Shown here: piece by piece, positions 33,840 to 43,408 of the stretch
Position numbering within the stretch: position 1 is the first letter of the stretch
How the letters are laid out: every line of letters begins with the position of its first letter
Source: Sternotherus odoratus
Taxonomy: Eukaryota; Chordata; Testudines; Kinosternidae
Assembly (NCBI GenBank): GCA_032164245.1
Contig: JAVMKO010000001.1
Location: 248,939,644-249,003,643 of the forward strand
DNA length: 64,000 nt
Reading direction: 5' to 3'
Position numbers and translations under genes: made by a program
The notes under the pieces: model-generated
What the model was told of the DNA's origin: nothing
Database searches by the model: none
Seen by the model: only the letters and a program-made list of their open reading frames with translations

Positions 33840-34732
33840 TCTATATATATATATATATATAAAAGTCAAATGGTGTATGTATGCGTGTATGTATGTATGT
33901 ATGTGCGCTTACTCCTTCCACACCGTTTGAGCTAGAGACTTGAAATTTGGTACAGTTAGAGGTCTTAGGGTCCTAATCAGGGTAAGAGTTGAAAATTTTT
34001 CAAATCTCACCTCTGACGTCCCCCAGGGGTGAAATTCTTTAAAGCCCATTCACATCAGCTGGGCAGCTGCTGTTCTTTGTGACATAGTTATGATGTCATA
34101 ATACCCCCTTCAACGGACCCTGCACTTGCTCAGCTCTCTGCCCCCCCTCCCCCCTCCAATGGACCCCGCACTCGCTCAGCTCTCTGCCCCCTCCCCACCT
34201 CCGATGGACCAGAGTTGGGTTTGGTCGGAGGGTAAGTGAGGTAGGGGTGTCGGGTTTGGTTGGGGGGTGAGGTGGGGGTGTCGGGTTTGGTCTGGGGGGG
34301 GGGGAAGGTGTCGGGGTGGATGAGGGGTGAGGTGTGGGTGTTGGGGTTGGTCAGGGGGTCTTGGGTTTGGTGGGGGGGTAAGGTGGGGGTGTTGGGTTTG
34401 TTTAGGGGGGTGAGGAGGGGAGTTGGGGTTGGTCGAGGGGTAAGTGAGGTGTGGGTGTCGGGTTTGTTTGTGGTGGTAGGTAGGGGTGTCGGGTTTGGTT
34501 GGGGGGGAAAGTGATGTGGGTGTGTCAGGTTTGGTCTACGGGGGGTGAGGTGTGGGTGTTGGTCAGGGGGTGTTGGAGTTGGTAGGGGGGTGACAGGGTG
34601 TTGGGTTTGGGTGGCGGGGTGAAAATGTGAGTCGGGGTTGGTCAAGGGGTAAGTGAGGTGGGGGTGTCAGGTTTGCTCTCTGCCCCCTCCCCACCTCCGA
34701 CTGACCCGAGCAACGCCGGGTATTTTCGCTAG
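33840..34732 (+). mobile_element. Non-autonomous Helitron, copy 2, abutting copy 1
   Basis: Begins TCTATATATATATATA directly after the CTAG of copy 1, with no intervening base, and ends TATTTTCGCTAG followed by T. The same hairpin and G/T-rich interior are present. The left end (TTACTCCTTCCACACCGTTT) is almost identical to copy 1. Confidence 0.85.
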
Positions 34733-35354
34733 TATATTATAAATCTTTGTTTCATGCTCAACTACTTTGATCAATGGTTCTCAACCTTTTCCATTTCAGA
34801 TCCCCCCCAGGCACCCTCCTTCCATCTCTCTGGGATCACACCTCTTATTTAACAATGTGGGAAAGGGCAAGGTAATCATTACCACCTACTGCCTGTTTGT
34901 GACCCCCTTGTAGGGTGTGGCCTTTGGTTTGAGACCCCATGGCTTAGAGTTTTTGTTTCAGGCTCTCTGCAGATCCAGGAAGACATCACTGCATCCATTT
35001 ATACCCGACAAATGTTTTCGAAGTCGTCTCTTCAGCAACAAGGGGCTAGAAATGTACCTGATTCATTTTAAATGAAATGGTAAGAGAGGATGGGGCAGGT
35101 GGTTCCAATTGCACTGAAACCTGATTTTGACCCTCTCCCGCCGCCCCAGATTAAGAACCCCTCTTAAATGAAATTCAGTTACAACCTACAGACACATATT
35201 TTCAGTGGTAGGAAAAGTGGAACTAGACTCCCCCTAAGATTGTCACCACCATCATACGTATTTAAACCTGTAAAATAAGCACTTTAGAAGAAAGAGATCA
35301 ACAACAATCCAGGTTCTAATTCTTCAGTAAGTTTAATTTAAGGGGCTCTGTGTA
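34733..35354. other. No gene seen; hAT-like fragment
   Basis: CAATGGTTCTCAACCTTTTC near 34773 and GGTTTGAGACCCCATG near 34928 look like diverged hAT ends, giving a candidate of about 165 bp. Nothing else is recognised. Confidence 0.4.
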
Positions 35355-36035
35355 CAGTAAAACCTCCATTTAACGGACTAATTCGGGCGAGGGGGTGTCC
35401 GTTAAATGAAAAAGTCTGTTATTTAATAAAAAAAAACCAATGAGCTGTTGGAGCAGCAGCCCGACCGCCACAGGGTCGGGGCGGCAGCTCCGCAGCCCGC
35501 CCGCTCCCGGGACCCGGGTGACTGCCGGGAGCCGTCAGCCAGCCCGCCGGGGTCCCGGCTACTGGGACCCGAGCGGCAGCCGGGATCAGTCAGCCAGCCC
35601 GCCCGGGTCCGACCCAGGCAGCAGCCGGGAGCCGTCAGCCAGCCCGCCCGGGTCCTGGCTGCTGGGACCCGGGCAGCAGCCGGCAGCCAGCCCGCCTGGG
35701 TTCCGGCTGATGGGACCCAGGCAGCAGCCGGGAGCCAGCAGCCAGCCCACCCACTGCCTGGACCCCGGCGGCAGCAGGGAGCCGGCAGCCAGCCCGCCCA
35801 CTGCCTGGACCCCGGCGGCAGCAGGGAGCCAGCAGCCAGCCCGCCCACTGCCTGGACCCGGGCGGCAGCGGGGAGCCAGGAGCCAGCCCGCCCACTGTTG
35901 TGACCCGGGCGGCAGCTGGGAGCCGGCAGCCAGCCCGTGACAAATGGATTTTGGATGCATCAGACTTGCTTAAAAATTTTGTCCGTTGCATCCAAAGGTC
36001 GTTAAATCGAGGTCTGTTAAATCGAGGGTTTACTG
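35355..36035. mobile_element. Mariner/Tigger-like MITE with internal minisatellite
   Basis: CAGTAAAACCTCCATTTAAC at the left and TCGAGGGTTTACTG at the right, with TA flanks (35353-35354 and 36036-36037). About nine units of roughly 50-60 bp (GGGAGCCGGCAGCCAGCCCG) fill the middle. It is the reverse-oriented sibling of 14623-15201. Confidence 0.85.
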
Positions 36036-36104
36036 TACCTTTATAGAGGCCATTGACTTCAGTAGGACCGTACACCGGAATAAAGCCTCACTTGTGTGGA
36101 TCAC

Positions 36105-36185
36105 CAGGGCCGGCTCTAGCTTTTTTGCCGCCCGAAGCAAAAAAAAAAAGGGGGGGGGGGCCAACCAGATTGTGCCACCCAACGA
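36105..36185. mobile_element. Truncated hAT-like end
   Basis: CAGGGCCGGCTCTAGCTTTT followed by TGCCGCCCGAAGC and an A-run. Only one end is visible. Confidence 0.4.
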
Positions 36186-38011
36186 ATGGCAGGATAGGGC
36201 CTAAATAACTTTGAAAACCACACAGTTAGTGGCTGGTGGTCTTGTGACACTTCCCTTTAAATGTACAGCAAAGCACAATGATACATAAAACAACAGATTC
36301 ATAGTTGGTAAAGGAAATACGGGGGAAATTTCTTTTAAGCTTTTATGATATCTGATAAGCTCTATAATTTGAACTGTAATATTTGAGCTTTTTATTGATA
36401 AAATTGTAGTGAGCGGGGGTTGTTCAAAAGAGCTGGGCAATCTTAGTCCCTGAACTGTGAAACCTTAGGGATTTGACCAAGAAGCTGAAGTGACTTAAAA
36501 ATCCGACCTACTGCTGTTGCTGCCAGTTCAGTATAGTCCGTTGAAGCGATTAGGGTTATTTACCCAGCACTGCAATCACAAATATCTATGGTTCTTTTTA
36601 AGGCTAAGTGGCCTTAATGTAGTGTAGCACATCCATGGTGCAGTCACATTGATTTGGAAGCACGTCATTTAAGGGTTCATCCTACTGTGGAAACAAAGCC
36701 AAGTGGACTATTGCGGCTTCTTCTGCAATACTAAAGCAAGTTCAGAATGTCTCTATGGGGGGTGTTTTTCCTTGTAGAGATCTTTCAGTGAGTTTGCATC
36801 CTACAAGTTAGAAAGGTAAGGAATTTTACAATGGAAGGGGAATAGATTTCATCCTCCTCCACCCCCTACCTCTCTGGCCATGAAGCTCCCCCCTCGGAAT
36901 TAGGACTTCTCTGCTGCACAAGGGATTCCAGGGGGCTGATTATTTGGTCTCGGTCCTCATCTGTAGTGCAGCCACATTAGGGGTCATGGGGCCAAGACAG
37001 CCTCTAAGGAATGGCCCTGAAGTGGCTCTGTGCTCTCGGAAGCCTTCTGCTTTCATCCATGTATTACCCCACTGCCCAGAGATTTGGCTGAAGGGTTTGT
37101 CCTCAGGTTCATTAAGCAATTAGGAGAGTGGATACATATGGATGTAGCATGCACGAGTGGTTCTCCGCTCTGCTGAGCCGACAGATCCTTTTTTCACACA
37201 AGTCAGCCTCCCCGCCACTACCCTTCCCCCAATCAAATGCTTGTGTTAACCATAACTAGAATTGTCCCTTTGGTCCCTCCAGTCTTACGGGTTCTGATGT
37301 GGTAGGGCTCAGACCGTGGCTGGGCTTTTCAGGGATTGTCTTTGGCAGCTGCAAAGTGGTCTGGGTGACTGACTCATTTGCAAGGGGGGGGGGGGGCGCG
37401 CGATCCAGCTGTGTCCTCCTCAGGACAAAACCGCTACTGGAGGCATTCCAAAGACACAAAAAGGTGCAGTGATTCTTCATAGGTATATTCATGATCTAGG
37501 GACATGTCCAGCCTCTTTGGGATTGTCTGGAGATGGGAATGGCTTCTAAATGAGGCAGATAAATTGCATGCACAGAGGCACAGATGTGAACCTTGGGAGC
37601 ACAGAAAGGATGCCACAGACCCTGTGTGGGAAATCCTCACATATGTTTTCATCCTCCCTTTTGGCAGCCCAGTCTTGCTCGTGAATGACTTTTCACTTAA
37701 ATCAAAATGTCTTGCAAGCATAGCTCAGAACTATGTAAATCACTGTGTCTCTCGTCAGAGAAGGCCTATTTACTCCTGCGTATGAAAGGGCTGGTATTTG
37801 GCAATAATTTGGCTTCTGTAGGCCGGGGCTGAGACATCCATTGCGAAACTGCTGCTGTCACTCAGCTGTTGTATAACCTATTCAAGTTGGCAAGATATTT
37901 TGAGAGTTGGGTGCTACCTGGATCTTACTTTATTCATTTTACCTTGAAAGAGACAGTCAACAGAGCATGAGAACTGTGACTTTTGGGGAGATATTTAGAC
38001 ATCACGGGTCA
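36186..38011. other. No gene seen
   Basis: Unique-looking sequence with short ORFs only; a G-run with CGCGCG at about 37386-37402. Confidence 0.5.
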
Positions 38012-38106
38012 AACTCTGCTTAGTTACACTAGTGCAAATCTAGAGTATCTCCACTGGTTTTAATGGGAATTACTCTAAATTTTCACGGGTGTAACAGAGC
38101 AGAATT
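38012..38106. repeat. Palindromic ancient repeat
   Basis: CTCTGCTTAGTTACACTAGT near the left pairs with GGGTGTAACAGAGCAGAA at the right. AATCTAGAGTA and TACTCTAAATT form the inner arms. This is typical of an old amniote fold-back repeat. Confidence 0.5.
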
Positions 38107-38121
38107 TAACCCAGCAACTAG

Positions 38122-39147
38122 AACTTCAGAGTATGTTCTTCTAAACTGATAGTTATCAAATGGATTGAAAACTGGTTAAAAGACAGGGAACAAAGGGTAG
38201 GGATAAATGGAACTTTTTCAGAATGGAGAGGGGTAACTAGTGGTGTTCCCCAAGGGTCAGTCCTGGGGCCGATCCTATTCAACTTATTTATAAATGATTT
38301 GGAGGAAGGGGTAAACAGTGATGTGGCAAAGTTTGCAGATGATACTAAACTGCTCAAAGTAGTAAGGACCAAAGCAGACTGTGAAGAACTTCAAAAAGAT
38401 CTCACTAAACTAAGTGATTGGGCAACAAAATGGCAAATGAAATTTAATGTGGATAAATGTAAAGTAATGCACATTGGAAAAAATAACCCCAACTATACAT
38501 ACAATATGATGGGGGCTAATTTAGCTACAACCAATCAGGAAAAAGACCTGGGAGTCATTGTGGATAGTTCTCTGAAGGCATCCACGCAGTGTGCAGCGGC
38601 AGTCAAAAAAGCAAACAGGATGTTAGGAATCATTAAAAAAGGGATAGAGAATAAGTCGGAGAATATCTTATTGCCCTTATACAAATCCATGGTGCGCCCA
38701 CATCTTGAATACTGCGTACAAATGTGGTCTCCTCATCTCAAAAAGGATATACTGGCACTAGAAAAGGTTCAGAGAAGGGCAACTAAAATGATTAGGGGTT
38801 TGGAACGGGTCCCATATGAAGAGAGATTAAGGAGGCTAGGACTTTTTAGCTTGGAAAAGAGGAGACTAAGGGGGGATATGATAGAGGTATATAAAATTAT
38901 GAGTGGAGTGGAGGAAGTGAATAAGGAAAAGTTATTTACTTGTTCCCAAAATAGAAGAACTAGGGGCCATTCAATGAAATTGGCGTGCAGCAGGTTTAAA
39001 ACAAATAAAAGGAAGTTCTTCTTCACACAGCGCACAGTCAACCTGTGGAACTCCTTACCTGAGGAGGCTGTGAAGGCTAGGACTATAACAGGGTTTAAAA
39101 GAGAGCTGGATAAATACATGGAGGCTAAGTCCATAAATGGCTATTAG
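38122..39147 (+). CDS. CR1 LINE ORF2 fragment (RT palm to C-terminus), uninterrupted
   Basis: The frame is open for 341 codons from 38122 to the TAG at 39145-39147. It shows GVPQGSVLGPILFNLFINDL, then the catalytic FADD box (codons 38332-38343), KCKVMHIGKNN, EKDLGVIVD and the C-terminal RTVNLWNSLPEEAVKA. These are the RT palm and thumb blocks of CR1 LINEs. The endonuclease and N-terminal RT are missing because the copy is 5'-truncated near 38131, so no native start codon exists. The lack of stops makes it the youngest CR1 in the window. Confidence 0.9.
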   Translation, partial: NFRVCSSKLIVIKWIENWLKDREQRVGINGTFSEWRGVTSGVPQGSVLGPILFNLFINDLEEGVNSDVAKFADDTKLLKVVRTKADCEELQKDLTKLSDWATKWQMKFNVDKCKVMHIGKNNPNYTYNMMGANLATTNQEKDLGVIVDSSLKASTQCAAAVKKANRMLGIIKKGIENKSENILLPLYKSMVRPHLEYCVQMWSPHLKKDILALEKVQRRATKMIRGLERVPYEERLRRLGLFSLEKRRLRGDMIEVYKIMSGVEEVNKEKLFTCSQNRRTRGHSMKLACSRFKTNKRKFFFTQRTVNLWNSLPEEAVKARTITGFKRELDKYMEAKSINGY

Positions 39148-39357
39148 CCGGGATGGGTAATGAATGGTGTCCCTAGCCTCTGTCTGTCAGAGGGGGGTGA
39201 TGGATGGCAGGAGAGAGATCGCTCGATCATACCTGTTAGGTTCACTCACTCCGGGGCACCTGGCACTGGCCACTGTCGGTAGACAGGATGCTGGGCTAGA
39301 TGGACCTTTGGTCTGACCCAGTATGGCCGTTCTTATGTTCTTATGTTCTTATGTAAA
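38131..39357 (+). mobile_element. 5'-truncated CR1 LINE
   Basis: ORF2 fragment plus a 210-base 3' UTR ending in TTCTTATG repeats (39333-39355), the octamer-tail style of CR1. The left boundary is approximate. Confidence 0.9.
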
Positions 39358-39500
39358 TAATTAGTAGAAAGGTAAGAGCAGGCAGAATTAAAGGAATACA
39401 CTGTGATCTTTTAGTCAGCAGGACTCCCTGCTAAGAGTTCCAAATGCAGGATTGAGGCTGTTCATTTATTCTGTAAGTTTAGAGGCAATTCTGGAATCTT

Positions 39501-39696
39501 GTGGGATAGCTCAGTGGTTTGAGCATTGGCCTGATAAACCCAGGCTTGTGAGCTCAATCCCTGAGGAGGCCATTTAAGGAAATGGGGCAAAAAATCTGTT
39601 GGATGATTTAATTGGAGATTGGTCCTGCTTTGAGCAGGGGGTTAGACTAGATGATCTCCTGAGGTCCCTTCCAACCCTGATAGTCTATGATTCTAT
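39501..39696 (+). mobile_element. tRNA-derived SINE with CR1-like tail
   Basis: GTGGGATAGCTCAGTGG at the start contains a pol III A box. TGTGAGCTCAATCC is a B-box-like element 40 bases on. The body passes TTGGTCCTGCTTTGAGCAGG and ends in a CR1-type tail CTATGATTCTAT. tRNA-Lys-related SINEs of this form are typical of turtles. Confidence 0.85.
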
Positions 39697-40750
39697 ACTT
39701 GCTGGTCTATAAACCTCTCAATATCAAAATCTTTCTAGAGGAGCTAATAGTGGCTCTGTCTGATATGGCAATGAAGTGCACAAGATTAATTGGCTTGGGA
39801 GGCCTCAACATCCCTATGGATGGTGTTTCTGGTATAATAGATGTGATTTAAGTATAAGCCCAGGATCAAAACATTTGAACTATCGGAAAGTTTTGATCCA
39901 GACGAGGATCTGATCTTTGTGCCTGGCCTCTCCAGGGTGGACTGAAAAAAAACAACAAACCCTTGATCCAACACCCTCAAACGTGGAAAAAGGTCATAAA
40001 ATAGACTTTTCAAGCTAGGAGGGACCGTTATGATAATCCCCATAACACAAGCCATAGGATTTCATCCAATATTTCTTACATCAAGCGCATAGCTTGTGAT
40101 TGTGATAATTTGTGTTATCTATAGCTAAACTCTGAGTCGTGGGCCCATATCTACAATTGTATTACTTTAAAGTAGTAGCTGATCACACAACTTCCTCAGT
40201 ATGTGAAGAAGAAGCTTCTAATATGTAAACTATTAAGCACAGTTATGTGTTTAGTCAAGAAAGCCGCTGTTACTGCAGAATTGATTGTCCCCCGAAGCAC
40301 ACAAAATGCTTAAAAGTGACGCTTCACTGATCATGGTATAGACAATTTAGAATAATCTTGGCTTTTTCTGTCCCTCTCAGACTATGCAGTAAATTACAGC
40401 TGGAAAGCAGACATACCCTACAAATTGGATATATTTTCAGGGTAGCGAGCTGGGATTCCTTCCAGCCAATTATTATTAATGTTAATGACAGTTGCAAGGC
40501 TAAATCTCTAAGTGCTGTGCTGAAAATGTAAGTCTTAGGTTTCAATTTGTCTTTAACTGAAGTAGCAGCTGTAGCTTCGTGCACAGAATAGCAATATCTT
40601 GTACTCCAAAGGATCCCAAAGCACTTTACACATATAGGACTCAATCCTGCAAAAACAGGGCCCTTAAGCTGAGGGCATGTCTACATTTACCAGGAGAGCG
40701 ACACGCGGTGAGAACCACTAAATCGGGGGGGGGGGGGGTGTCTTTTCTAG
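39697..40750 (-). repeat. CR1 3' fragment and other debris
   Basis: About 40015-40130 (GGAGGGACCGTTATGATAAT and GCCATAGGATTTCATCC) matches the 3' UTR style of the - strand CR1 at 8005. GTACTCCAAAGGATCCCAAAG at about 40599 is MIR-like. Bases 40676-40746 look like a Harbinger-type MITE piece (GGCATGTCTACATTTACC) into which the next element inserted. Confidence 0.5.
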
Positions 40751-41207
40751 TGTGGCAGGGTGCTGGCCAGGAGTGCCTGAGTCAGCCCTGCTGCCCCTTC
40801 AAGAGGGAGCAGACGCCTGCAAACCTCCCCTTGCAGAGAAGGCTAATTAGCCACCTGGGCTGCAGGGCAATCAGCCTGGATGGGTTGCACCTGCAAGCCT
40901 CCTCAGGGGGATAAAAGCCTGCCAGGAAAGAAGCCCAGGGTGGTGGTGGTATGGTAGTGTGGAGTGAGAGAAAGAACTGTTCAGAGCTGTAAGCTGTAGA
41001 GCTGTGTTTAGAGCTGTAGAGCTATGTGTAGAGCTGAACCATATAGAGCTGTGATAGAGCTGTGTAGAACTGTAAGCTGAAGAGCTGAAGTATAAAGCTG
41101 TGTATATTGGTGGTGGGGCCTTGCACTGTGAAGTAAAGAGCACTGTTTGGAGCAAAAGAAGGGGTTCCTGCTGTTCCTGAAGAGGGGTGAGAAGGTGATC
41201 TGTCACA
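40751..41207 (+). repeat. 5' LTR
   Basis: Starts TGTGGCAGGGTGCTGG and ends GATCTGTCACA. It contains a TATA-like GATAAAAG at 40910-40917 and a run of AGAGCTGTG-type short repeats at 40980-41090. The poly(A) hexamer position reads AAGTAAAG, whereas the 3' LTR has AATAAA. Confidence 0.92.
40910..40917 (+). promoter_or_regulatory. LTR TATA-like box
   Basis: GATAAAAG in a GC-rich context, about 160 bases into the 5' LTR. The same motif is kept in the 3' LTR. Confidence 0.55.
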
Positions 41208-41209
41208 CG

Positions 41210-41226
41210 TGGTGTCAGGGGTGGGA
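41210..41226 (+). other. Candidate primer-binding site
   Basis: TGGTGTCAGGGGTGGGA starts two bases after the 5' LTR, where reverse transcription is primed by a tRNA 3' end (always CCA, hence the leading TGG). The tRNA species is not identified. Confidence 0.6.
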
Positions 41227-41260
41227 TCGCTACACCAGCAACCCAACTGGTGGCCCAGAG

Positions 41261-42121
41261 ATGGAGGGAACCCTACAGTGGCTCATGGAGCAACAGCAGC
41301 AGACCCAGCAGGCCATGCACGCCTTGCAGCAAACCCACCAGGTGATGCAGCAGGCTCAAACCGAGCAGCAGAAGACGCTGCAGGACTTTATCAAGGAGCA
41401 AGCAAGTACCCAGGCAAAACTCCTGCAGCTGCTGGTGAGTCCAGGGGCAGGAGAGGGCATGCGGCCGCCGGGCTGGGGACTCTGTAAGATGAGCCCGGTG
41501 GATGACCCCGATGCCTTCCTGGGGACTTTTGAGAGGGTAGCCACCACAGCTGGGTGGGAAAGGACCACCTGGGCCCTCCGGCTTGCTCCCTACCTCGTGG
41601 GCAAAGCCCAGGCGGCCTATATGGCCCTGGGCACTGCAGAGGCCCAGGACTTTGAAATTGTAAGAGCGGCCATTTTGGACCGGGTCGGTTTATCACCGGA
41701 GAAATACCGGCAGAGGTTACGGGCGGCCCACTGGACGCAGGCGGTGCGGCCCCGGGCGTTCAGCCAGAGGCTGAGGGACTGGGCCACGCGTTGGCTGAGG
41801 CCGGAGGCCCGGTCAGGGGAAGAAATCATGGACTCCCTGATCCTGGAGCAGTTTCTGCTCAGCCTCCCCGAGACCGTGCGCCTGACTGAGGAGTACGTGG
41901 AGGCAGAGGGACCTCGGGGAGAAGACCGGCCGCGATGGGTCCGGGACTTGGGGCGTCTGCCCGTGGACTCCCCTCCGCCCAAAGGCAAAAGGACTGGTTG
42001 GGAGCCCAGAGGGGCGCCAGAGAGGACTGCCCGGCTTACCTGCTGGCAGTGCGGGAAGCCAGGACACCTTAAGCGGGACTGCCCAGCCATGGAATGTGGC
42101 TACACTGACTGGTGTGGGTAG
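41261..42121 (+). CDS. Gag with SCAN-like capsid and CCHC zinc knuckle
   Basis: The 286-residue frame begins at the first in-frame ATG after the primer-binding site and ends at TAG 42119-42121. Residues 1-50 are Gln-rich and likely coiled coil. Residues about 84-208 form a helical capsid domain resembling the SCAN domain of vertebrate zinc-finger proteins, including WLRPE (178-182) and LEQFL (195-199). A zinc knuckle C-x2-C-x4-H-x4-C lies at 261-274 (CWQCGKPGHLKRDC). SCAN is known to derive from a Gmr1-like Gypsy Gag, so I classify the element there. The frame is intact. It is not a host SCAN gene, because it sits between matching LTRs and has no zinc-finger array. Confidence 0.9.
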   Translation: MEGTLQWLMEQQQQTQQAMHALQQTHQVMQQAQTEQQKTLQDFIKEQASTQAKLLQLLVSPGAGEGMRPPGWGLCKMSPVDDPDAFLGTFERVATTAGWERTTWALRLAPYLVGKAQAAYMALGTAEAQDFEIVRAAILDRVGLSPEKYRQRLRAAHWTQAVRPRAFSQRLRDWATRWLRPEARSGEEIMDSLILEQFLLSLPETVRLTEEYVEAEGPRGEDRPRWVRDLGRLPVDSPPPKGKRTGWEPRGAPERTARLTCWQCGKPGHLKRDCPAMECGYTDWCG

Positions 42122-42168
42122 ACGGAGGTCTGGGGGCGGAAACCGCGTAAGGGGATACCCACCTGCAG

Positions 42169-42882
42169 GTGCAGGTGGGAAGGAAGTCCCATCAGGGGGT
42201 GGTGGATTCAGCCTCCCCCTACACGCTCGTCTGCAGAGCATTGATCCGCCCCGAGTGGCTGATCCCGGGGGCTACTATGGACCTGCAGTGTGTCCATGGG
42301 GACAGGAAGACCTGTCGGGTGGCCCAGGTCCCCCTAGAGATCAGCGGCCGATTCCGCTGGAAGCGGGTCGGAGTGCCAGCGGGGTTGCCATGCCCCGTAA
42401 TTATTGGGTGGGACTGGGGCCCAGTGGGAGGTACAAGGCCCCGGGCTTCCCCGAGGCCGAGCTTGAGAACTCGTAAGGGGGGCCCGGCTGAGCGAAGGGG
42501 TGGGCCTCGACCCAATGACCAAGGGGAGGACCTAGACTGCCAGGAACGGCTGAGGCCAGGACAGGAGGTGAGCTCCACGGAGGAAGACCCGAGCTCGTGT
42601 GAAAGCCAGGGGGAAACCGAGGCAGGGGAAACTGAGGAAGAGGGACGGTCACTTCCACCCTACTGCCTGCAGTGCGAGGAGTGGACAAGGCTCCCCCCCC
42701 CAAAAAAGCAGGGGGGCAAAGAACCACAAGCCCCTGACAGGGTGGAGCCTGTGAAAGAGGCACAGGCAGAGAATAAAAAGTCCATAGGGCTCTCCGCCCC
42801 AGCCGGGCGTGACACCCAGAAGCCTCATGACCATGCTGCTATGGTGAAAGAAATGAGGAATAAGGGTTCAAGGGCCCTATAA
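42169..42882 (+). pseudogene. Protease-like frame, degenerate, then low-complexity tail
   Basis: The frame is -1 relative to gag and has a TAA at 42148-42150 just upstream. It opens with VVDSASPYTLV, a retropepsin-like active-site block with Ala where Gly normally follows D-S/T. It continues to PVIIGWDW, which resembles the C-terminal ILGxD-type block. After that it is Glu/Lys/Pro-rich with no RT motif. The changed active site and the missing pol suggest the protease is inactive. The 237-codon frame has no ATG at its start. Confidence 0.6.
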
Positions 42883-42934
42883 AATTTAATTGGGAAATAT
42901 TGAAGGGTCCGAGCCATCCCGATGGGGCTAGGCT

Positions 42935-42947
42935 AAGGGGGGAGGTG
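42935..42947 (+). other. Polypurine tract
   Basis: AAGGGGGGAGG immediately upstream of the 3' LTR, in the expected place for plus-strand priming. Confidence 0.7.
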
Positions 42948-43404
42948 TGTGGCAGGGTGCTGGCCAGGAGTGCCTGAGCCAGCCCTGCCGCCCCTTCAAG
43001 AGGGAGCAGACGCCTGCAAACCTCCCCTTGCAGAGAAGGCTAATTAGCCACCTGGGCTGCAGGGCAATCAGCCTGGATGGGTTGCACCTGCAAGCCTCCT
43101 CAGGGGGATAAAAGCCTGCCAGGAAAGAAGCCCAGGGTGGTGGTGGTATGGTAGTGTGGAGTGAGAGAAAGAACTGTTCAGAGCTGTAAGCTGTAGAGCT
43201 GTGTTTAGAGCTGTAGAGCTGTGTGTAGAGCTGAACCATATAGAGCTGTGATAGAGCTGTGTAGAACTGTAAGCTGAAGAGCTGAAGTATAAAGCTGTGT
43301 ATATTGGTGGTGGGGCCTTGCACTGTGAAATAAAGAGCACTGTTTGGAGCAAAAGAAGGGGTTCCTGCTGTTCCTGAAGAGGGGTGAGAAGGCGATCTGT
43401 CACA
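42948..43404 (+). repeat. 3' LTR
   Basis: 457 bp and nearly identical to the 5' LTR; substitutions were noted near CCAGCCCTGCCGCC, AGCTGTGTGTAG, GAAATAAAG and GGCGATC. AATAAA is present at about 43328-43333. Confidence 0.92.
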
Positions 43405-43408
43405 CTAG

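Larger units (their letters stand above)
40751..43404 (+). mobile_element. Complete non-autonomous LTR retrotransposon (Gypsy/Gmr1-like), gag-pro only
   Basis: Two 457-bp LTRs are flanked by a 4-bp duplication CTAG (40747-40750 and 43405-43408). The LTRs differ at about five positions, so insertion was recent. Inside are a primer-binding-like site, a SCAN-like gag with zinc knuckle, a degenerate protease-like frame and a purine tract. There is no RT, RNase H or integrase, so it must depend on enzymes from another element. Confidence 0.9.

Noticed and set aside
33179..34645. Pro/Thr-rich - strand ORFs of 197 and 171 codons
   Set aside because: They arise from the G/T-rich arrays of the two Helitrons and show no Rep or helicase motif.
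38769..39134. 121-codon - strand ORF
   Set aside because: Antisense shadow of the open CR1 frame.
41261..42121. Host SCAN-domain zinc-finger gene
   Set aside because: The frame lies between matching LTRs with target duplications and ends in a retroviral zinc knuckle, so it is an element Gag.
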